Assembly (NCBI GenBank): GCA_008828725.1
Contig: MEHQ01003653.1
Coordinates: 1 to 64,000 of the forward strand
Direction: 5' to 3'
DNA: 64,000 nucleotides
From: Saccharina japonica
Taxonomy: Eukaryota > Sar > Phaeophyceae > Laminariales > Laminariaceae
Position numbers and translations under genes: made by a program. Every line of letters begins with the position of its first letter. Position 1 is the first letter of the stretch. The notes beneath the pieces are model-generated. The model searched no databases and was not told where the DNA came from. It was given only the letters and a program-made list of their open reading frames with translations. Positions 56,492 through 64,000 of the stretch are shown piece by piece.

Positions 56492-59259
56492 GTGACTGGT
56501 GTGGATGGCAGAGTGTCCACAAAATGTCTCGGATTGTTCGATACTCACCCTTTTCTTTGCGGCTTTCACGAAAGTACATTCTCAGCTATCAACGAGGCAA
56601 GGGTGTCAGGCTTGTTGTAACGTGCTCAGCCTTGCCTCCTGCAATATGACGACCGCTCGTTCTCCACGTACGTACAAATGCTATGAGAGTTCCGCCTTAC
56701 TTGGCCTCCCTACTCCTGTCGATTATCATTCGACGTAGGCTTCATATCCAGGGTTCGATTGGCCTCAACAATATCATATAGAAATGATTTGGAAGCCACC
56801 TCATGATTCTCCTAGGTCTATAGGGCCGACACGACGCCGTTTACATGAAAACCCGTGGCAGCTGACGAACACTCATCGCTTGGGCATTCCCCAACGAGAA
56901 CTGGTAATTTTATAAGAGTGATTGCGATGTGTGTACTGTGCATTGTTCTAGTAATACTTAATGATCAGGCTTGTTAGTCTCGTCCTATATATTACCATAT
57001 ATTTATTTTTAGTCTGATGCACAACGTCCACGTTTCAGAAGTTCAGAAGCTAGGTTTGGACGCAGTTGATTTCGGACTGCGTTCAGGGCACTGCATCGAA
57101 ACGTTTGTGTATACGTGTTTACCACCAGTTGCGCGTGTGCCATCATTACTGATGTTTGGTGAAGATGATAATACGTGTGTCGGAGATGTTGCAGATACGT
57201 GTTTCCGTGACTGGGTGGTCGTGTTGCTTGTGGTGCCTTGACTTCCATTAGAAACGATTGGGAGGTTTTAAACGTGAACTGTCTACCATGTGTCGCACAA
57301 CTCCTCAGTAGGTTTCATGTACATGTGATGTTCTGGTTGGCGTCATAATTCGCGTTTTTCTCTCGAATTTGTGACCGTCTCGGTCTAACCCGGACACATG
57401 CTACGATAGAGGTGCACCATGTTTTTTCTGAGCTTCTCACTTAAGGAGCGTCATACCTCACCGAAAAAATGATTTTGGAGGAAAAATAAATGTGCTGCCG
57501 GATGACAAATATCCTGACCGAAGCATACTCTGAAACATTATTCGTCACAAGAATGAAAGTCCGACGAATTTGGGTTAAGGGGCCCGATCGTTCAGAAAAC
57601 GATTCAGCCAAAAAGTGCTACCTCTACCGTAGCACGCGTCCCCGTTAGATGGGAGAAATCAGTATGGTTTATTGCAAGGACAGCTGTCTCTATTCATGTG
57701 GCATCAAAGCTTTCAAGACTTTAGGTGGTTGTTCACAGCTTACCTCTCTAGACTTATGCTGGACGCTGTAATTGGTTCATCCTAAGGATACATCTGCTGT
57801 TCCGCGGGTAGTAGATCCGTGAAACCAAACCATGCGCGTTTCAGTATGTTGTCGCAATTGTTTGATTTGAGGACATATTGGTCTCCAGTGCATTGCTACT
57901 GGTGGAATGTTGGCCATGAACCATGGCTGCCTTGAAACATATTGTGCGGATATCTTGTACGTCACTTCCTATTATCGCTTCTGAAGCTCCCACAGTACCT
58001 TCAGGCATGTGGGTTACTGTTGGCGGCTGCGCTGGCATTTGGACTATCCTACAGCATCCTAGCGGGTTTCCCAACTTATATGGATGCATGCAGGCGACAA
58101 ATGTACCGGCGGCCATGTCACCCCGAATTTTCACTAATTTAACTGGGTGCGCATCGATACTTGCCCCAGACTCCTGAATTCAAGAATATGTGTGTGGGGA
58201 TGTGGGTGAGAGGTTAATCGTTTGTCTCGTAAGCTGAAGATAATCTGAAAAACCGATATATCGCGCCAAAACGTATGTTGAAATGTATAATGCACACTTC
58301 ACCCGATTAAAATATTTTATAAACCAGGTCTGCAACGGAAATGATAGTTTACACAAAGCAAACTCAGTGATTTCTCAGTTGTTAAGCCCCGTCGGTCATA
58401 CTTAGTTTGGCCGTGAGACCATGAAATGATAACCACCCAATATGTGTACTATTAACAGATCAATGAGTTCAGCACTCGGAAACCTTAATGGAATATTTTT
58501 CGTTCAGGAAACATATTGTTTGCGTCATAGTGTTTGATATTCAGGAATTCAGAGTTCGCTGTTATCCTGCGTGCACAGATGTTTAATTGTATGTATCGGT
58601 TTCAAATGTGGAACAGTCTCCAAGTACATAAACATATTTCGTCCATTGTTGATCAAAACCGAGTACAGCCACATGGTCTCGGACGCCTACAGTAGTGTTA
58701 ACTGCGCTTGAGCTGTACGTGTTCGGGATCTAAGTTTGATGCCTTACACACTTCTCTGAAAAGCACCCTTCTTAGGTATTTATGCTCTGCACTCCTTGTC
58801 ACGTTCATTTCTATCCATCACGATATTTCCCTACGCTTTAACATACAAACGTTTGGCTCACTCACACTATCATCGCCGTGCCATAGGGCATATGTTGTGC
58901 CAGTGGTGCAAATACGCCGAGATCCTGAAGTAGCGTGAGCTCAGAGCGAGCGCGGGCTATCTGGCTTTCAATGATACTTTCCAAGGGTATGTTTCGAGGT
59001 GTCCGGCCGCGGAGGGATCTTGTCGGCGTGGGACCAGTGTGCCAACATGGTGCACGGAATTCTGAAGCAGAGGTCTAGAAGAGACGTTGCGTTATACAAT
59101 TCCGTAATTGTGAACCTCGTGTGCCCCAAACGCAACACTTATGTTCGATGTCAGTCATTGCTAATGTCTTCGCTCTTTTATCAATGAACATACTACATAT
59201 CATTGCTACCATATCGTTTACCCGATCTATCCATTCAAACCATATTTGTATTGACTCAG
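56492..59259. other. Intron of the propeller gene
   Basis: This 2.77 kb intron separates two strong exons of the same phase. No repeat or gene was recognised inside it. Confidence 0.6.
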
Positions 59260-59463
59260 GACGGAACCGCCCAGTTGGATTTTGGGCAGCCTCTCGCCAT
59301 GGCTGACGACGGGTCTGTCGTGATAGCAGGAGAATCGCGTGGAGATTTCTTGAACGCCAACGCCACAGTATCGGATTCGTCGAGTTATTCACGTGAGGCG
59401 TTTGAACCCAACTTCGTCGCAGTTAAGCTCGATTCTGAAGGGGCCGAAGTCTGGAGGTGGCAG
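59260..59463 (+). CDS. SBBP-like beta-propeller gene, exon 4 (one repeat)
   Basis: A 204-bp exon, 68 codons, with phase-0 borders (TGACTCAG|GAC and TGGCAG|GTGAGG). It reads DGTAQLDFGQPLAMADDGSV, VIAGESRGDF, and FVAVKLDSEGAEVWRWQ, with a longer Ser/Asn-rich loop in the middle. Both splice sites match the consensus. As no stop follows, at least one more exon must lie beyond. Confidence 0.86.
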
Positions 59464-62215
59464 GTGAGGCCGTAGAATGTCAATACCGTCGTTCGGCATG
59501 CGCGAGGACTGCGCCACATGTTTATGCCATTAGTTCTCTGAGTACGCGGTGGGCCCTTCGGTGCTTCGTTGGGATTAGCTTGCGCGAGTTGAACACGAGC
59601 ACACACCGATCACAAACTTCTTATTTCATATTCACGATGAGTTGAAGCAAGACAACAGCTAGGCGGTAGACGTCCGCATGAGGTTTGTTGTGCAGCTGGT
59701 TAGGTACAGCTGGGTGTCCGGAAAAAAAAACTCCCAGTGTTGACTGGGTCAAACCATTATATGCATGATGTGCTTCATCTCATATGGACAGGGTTAAACG
59801 TTGGCCATCTGTGGCCAACTTGAGAGGATGCCAGATGAAAGTGTCTGAGATGTATTTTACATGTGGACACCAACCCTCGTAACATGAACGAAATTCGAAA
59901 TAACTTATGGGCTCCTGGTGTTTTGCCGACCATCGACCAGGATATCGACAGGCCACATATTTGTTACACGGGACCGTACTGCATGTGATCTAAAATCGGC
60001 ACTACGGGCATACATTTGGGCCCAATATAATTAAAATGCAAGAACACTGGTTTGCAGTCATAGCAGGGCCCGTATTAACGAAAACTCTTCGTATTGAATA
60101 TTCAAAATAAGTTAACGTTGGGTACAATTAGCATCTTATTTTATGACAACTACATGACCAAGGAGGCATATCAGACGGGAGTCCAACCACGTCATACTCG
60201 AAAAGAAGTCGTTGGGGACTTGTTTCCTCTACGCGTTTTTCAACTAGGGGCTTTGTCCAAATCGAACGGTGTCGTCGACAGCTTCAGAGACAAGCCTTAC
60301 CATACCCGGAAGGCACGGCCACCGAAGCAACCTAATACTAGGTAGGACGGCCTCTAGCGCAAACCAGACCATCAAACATTTACAAGGTCGTTGCATGCCC
60401 AGTTTAGCAACCATATTTGCCTCCTAAACCACACCAGCACCGAACTGGTCACGACTTCGTCCAGGCGGTTAGACAGTTCAACGCTGTATCCCCGTCGCTG
60501 ATATCCGCGTGGGTGCGCCAGCGTGGGTGCGCCAGCCGTCCAATACATGCCACCAGCGACAGCTTCTTTGCCGGTTGCCGGAACAAAAAAGATCCTGTCG
60601 CTGGGTGCGGCGTCCCAGAGAGGACAGAGGTCGTCGCTCACCTCGGTTGTTAACCACGGGTGTTCCTTGGCCTTCGCGCGTTGTTCGATTTTTCAACGCA
60701 ATACCCCATTCCTCGATAAGACCCTGCGCCACACATTTCACGAAATTCAACCTAATCCGATTACTCTTTATATGTATTCAATCACAAGCGTGATGCGTAT
60801 TCGTTAATACGGGCCCTTATAATTGATACGCACATTTTCGATAAAAATGGTTTCCTGACCTGATGCTTATAAGCACTGAAAAGTTGAATCACAACCGGAT
60901 GTATCGGTACTACTCGGGGGTTAGATTGTTTTACGCAAAAACATGCTTGCTACTGTTCGGAGTTTGAAACCGCAAGGTGTTGAACACCAAGCCTGTGTTG
61001 GGGCGGTTTCATTTTCATGTGGGACGTTTGTATTGCTGTTGGCGTTCGCTTCGACAACCCAAAACCAACTGCACGTTTTTAGATACCTCAAAAATCGTGG
61101 TAATACCACTCTCGTTAATGCGCTGACGCTCGTTGTTAATCACGGAAAGCGACCCCAAGCGTATTGGACAATCGAAAGGATAGCGGAATGCTGCCGGGTC
61201 ACCAAACCTAGACTGAAACCCCGCCGACACTACTTGATATAAGCACAAAGGTTTTGGCGCTCGACGCGCAGTGCTCAACAAAGAATGTGAGCCCAAGACC
61301 ATTTATGCACCTAGGGCGAAGAAAAGAACCGCGCATGCGTAAGCTATGTGCTGTTTTGAGTTAGAGTACTTCAAGGCGTCTGTCACCGTCTTCAATTCTA
61401 CACTGTTAGTACTCAGTAGCGGTTCCGAGGATTTCGAACCCTCTTCGTTGCCTTGGGTAAGCGGGGTACGAGGACGAACACGGAAACCTCCGAGAGAAAT
61501 GCGTAGCACGTTGCCTTTATTTACGGAAATTACCCTATTCCGTCAGGTGTCGATATGCATGGTTGGGTCGCCTTTTCACCGCGCATATCGGAATCACGGA
61601 CGAGGACAATGGGCACCTGAAATTAGCGCCTCCATATGCCTCTCACAGTGTCTGAAGTCGTAGACTGCTTGCAACGCTTGCTTTAAGTTAGCGAAACAAG
61701 CTCATTATGAGTGGGCTAATAAGGTGGAACATCACCGGCAAAGTCAAGCAATACCTGTCGCAAACAAGGCATAACGTGTCACCAACATTTGCGCAGGGTA
61801 AATAGAGCAAAACAGCCCTCCCTTATAGTAAAGAGCGTTTGATGTTGACGCGGAAAGCTTGTCTTGGGCCATGTTTCGTGTTGAGCTTGTAAGCACGCAC
61901 GCGGGCAGCAGCCCTATTCCTGGTGCCTGGGGATGCTGATCGGGTACCGTGTTATGGGGAACTTATACCTAACCCTAATATATGTGCCGGTAGGTACCAT
62001 GACCAACAGGAGCCCTTGTACTCTGGCCTGTGTACGTTACCCTCAGAGTATTCCACGATCAACGTATACAGTAACACGTAGTTGAATACCGCCAAATCTG
62101 GTCGGGATTTGTGAACCTTGCTTCGCCTGTGTCCAAGGCTTGACGTCCGCACGTCCACCAAACACCTTGTAACCTTGACTTGATGTGGCGTGTACAATAT
62201 ATAACAAAGTAGGAT
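59464..62215. other. Stretch with no recognised exon
   Basis: The propeller gene must continue beyond 59463, but I found no further repeat-like exon here. A 14-bp tandem copy, GTGGGTGCGCCAGC, is at about 60509-60537. Confidence 0.4.
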
Positions 62216-62224
62216 TGTGATTTG

Positions 62225-62400
62225 TTTTTCCGGGTGGCGCGTTTTCGCGCCTCGCCCCGCCGGCCGACCTCGCCGGCGCCGGGCTCGACCCGCGGGGGGT
62301 CGCCCGGGTAGCGCGCCCCCCGGGCCTCGCCCTCGCCCGGGGCCCGTGGCCCGTGAGAGGGGCTCGCGAAGCCGAAAAACTAGAGTCGGTTTCACGGGGT
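62225..62400. other. GC-rich island
   Basis: About 175 bp dominated by G and C (for example CCGGCCGACCTCGCCGGCGC and CGGGCCTCGCCCTCGCCCGG), in sharp contrast to both flanks. All frames are low complexity. It resembles the island at 31080-31260 in composition but not clearly in sequence. Confidence 0.5.
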
Positions 62401-62477
62401 AGCCCGTCCCACTCGGCCGAGCCGAGCAGGGCAACGTGAAACCCGGTCTCCGCGGCAGATTTGAACGGTGATTTTGT

Positions 62478-63038
62478 CGCGTCGGCATCAACACGACGAA
62501 CAAAGGAGGGCACACTGACTTGCACATAAAGCGACATCGAACATCTGCACAAATGCAGCAACAGCAGCGACGCGACAGCATCTCTGACGTTGTGCAGTCG
62601 TATGGTTATGACAGGGAGCCATGAGGATGCTGCTGCATCAGGTGTGCCTACTACGAAACGAGCGGTCCCACCGCATCGATTTTTTGGCCGTACCATTAGT
62701 ACGAAAATATAAGAAACGTTTCGTATTTATTCTCAGATCCAAACGTTCGTAATCTTCCCGAGCATATTGGTACCAGGTATACCTGCGCATCCATGCCGGC
62801 ATTTTGTTTCGTCCGCTTTACGCCGAACAAAGGAGGGCACACCGACGTACACATCGAGCGACATCAAACATCTGCACACATACAGCAACAGCAGCGACGC
62901 GACAGCATCTCTGACGTTGTGCAGTCGTATGGGTATGACAGGGGGCCATGAGGATGCTGCTGCATCAGGTGTGCCTACTACGAAACGAGCGGTCTCACCG
63001 CCTCGAGTTTTTTGCCGTACCAATGTGTACGAAAATAT
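62478..63038. repeat. Tandem pair of about 230-bp units, 328 bp apart
   Basis: Units 62478-62710 and 62806-63038 share GAACAAAGGAGGGCACAC, AACAGCAGCGACGCGACAGC, GAGGATGCTGCTGCATCAGG and TACTACGAAACGAGCGGTC. On the minus strand both give an open frame (FVVGTPDAAASSW, RLHNVRDAVASLLLL), but the changes between copies are not biased to silent sites, so coding is doubtful. Confidence 0.85.
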
Positions 63039-64000
63039 TCTCCAAACAACCGTTTTTACAACAGCAACCAGCGCCACCTCTGTTTCGCAGCGAGCATCGT
63101 GATGCCACTCACGTTTCATGTATGAACGACCGCAGCACCAGCTCTAAAGCTGTTATAAAGTGCCATGATTGCTATTTTTGTGTGGGTCTCGCGGAGTAGG
63201 CGGATATACGAGACGATGGAGATATATAAAGCAGTCCACACACACAATATTCGGCATATTCTAGTACTTGTACTACCTACGAGGATACTCCGGGCAGTGG
63301 TATACTGGGAGTATCGAGTGTAATGTGCACCGTGAGAGGCGAGGGTGTACATCAGTATGGACATCCAACTCACTGCTGTATTGCGAGTAAGGGCCGGATC
63401 AGTAGTACATGAACCACGAAAACAACCAGGGTCTCTAGTTCACAAACATCTGAACTATTGAAGGCTGTCTGACGAGTGTATGTACTCACTCGTATGGATC
63501 TCGGATATTAGGCCGAAGATTGTTACACACTCTAATACAATCAGGACATCAGTCACTCTAATTCTCGGTATGGGTAGCATTGGTGTATATATTTCAACCA
63601 TTGGCAATGTGTCTGACCTCCACTTCGCAGACACGCTGCTAACGCTGTGGGTATCCCCCGACTGGCCGACCGGCAAACCTTCAGGGCGCCCGCGAAGCTG
63701 CTTGCACTTGCTACGACACGCATCCAACAATATTGACATTTCGGATATCCTTGAAACTCCCGCACTCCCTTGACCACAAGTTGGACGGTTATATCAATGA
63801 TGTTCGAGACGGTTTGGACGGTGAAATCGACGAGTTCGTGCCGGGGCCCTAATCTGCGCATATCATGATCAGACGCGGACGACATACCCCACCAGTATAT
63901 TCAGTCCGACGCCAACATGTCATCGAACGAGAGCTCTACAGCAGTACACCGTGTGATACGTCTTTGAAGTGGTGGATCACTCGTCGGCTTTCTATTTACA
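63039..64000. other. Non-coding stretch to the window edge
   Basis: No gene was recognised. The motif TACAGCAGTA occurs at 63937-63946. Confidence 0.4.

Noticed and set aside
62043..63119. Minus-strand frames sharing FVVGTPDAAASSW and RLHNVRDAVASLLLL
   Set aside because: The similarity comes from the recent tandem duplication. Changes between copies are mostly non-silent, and there is no start or splice support.
1..64000. CRISPR arrays, operons, ribosome binding sites and other prokaryotic features
   Set aside because: The repeats lack regular spacers, genes contain introns, and no bacterial gene organisation is present.

Overview
This window is eukaryotic nuclear DNA, rich in repeats and poor in genes. 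No long open frame is bacterial-like. The plausible coding segments are short, have GT/AG splice borders with matching intron phases, and are separated by introns of up to several kb. Most of the sequence is mobile elements, minisatellites and local duplications. The organism cannot be named from sequence alone. Large introns, a degenerate Helitron helicase carrying an OTU domain, and an SBBP-like beta-propeller gene built one repeat per exon would fit an alga or another protist with an expanded genome, possibly a stramenopile (inference, low confidence).

Layout. 0-7 kb: dispersed and tandem repeats, including a 1.5 kb tandem duplication, two GGTGCGGTT minisatellite arrays, and a 103-bp MITE whose empty site survives in the sister copy. 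7.36-9.67 kb: a terminal-inverted-repeat (TIR) element filled with an AATTGGAATT minisatellite. 10.5-12.3 kb: a tRNA-derived SINE next to an element with 0.46 kb inverted arms. 13.6-18.4 kb: three nearly identical 1.59 kb tandem units, each ending in a hairpin. 18.9-20.1 kb: older inverted and direct duplications. 21.9-27.0 kb: a minus-strand Helitron relic (zinc finger, HUH Rep, PIF1 helicase, OTU) with many frameshifts. 27.0-30.1 kb: a minus-strand, multi-exon Cys-rich gene with its last exon copied as an inverted repeat and an upstream exon duplicated in tandem. 31.9-37.9 kb: inverted copies of a repeat surrounding a second minisatellite TIR element, microsatellite-linked repeats and a LINE-type reverse transcriptase relic. 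40.2-59.5 kb: plus-strand exons of an SBBP-like gene, with introns that hold SINEs, a satellite array and a third minisatellite TIR element. 59.5-64 kb: no recognised gene; one GC-rich island and one tandem duplication.

Only two host-type genes are supported: the SBBP-like propeller gene (start and stop not seen) and the Cys-rich gene (stop seen, start not found). The rest is mobile or repetitive. The most unusual pattern is three elements, unrelated in sequence, that share one architecture: short TIRs, 7-10 bp flanking direct repeats, and an interior of short palindromic minisatellite units. Their closest known parallel is the Foldback type of DNA transposon.
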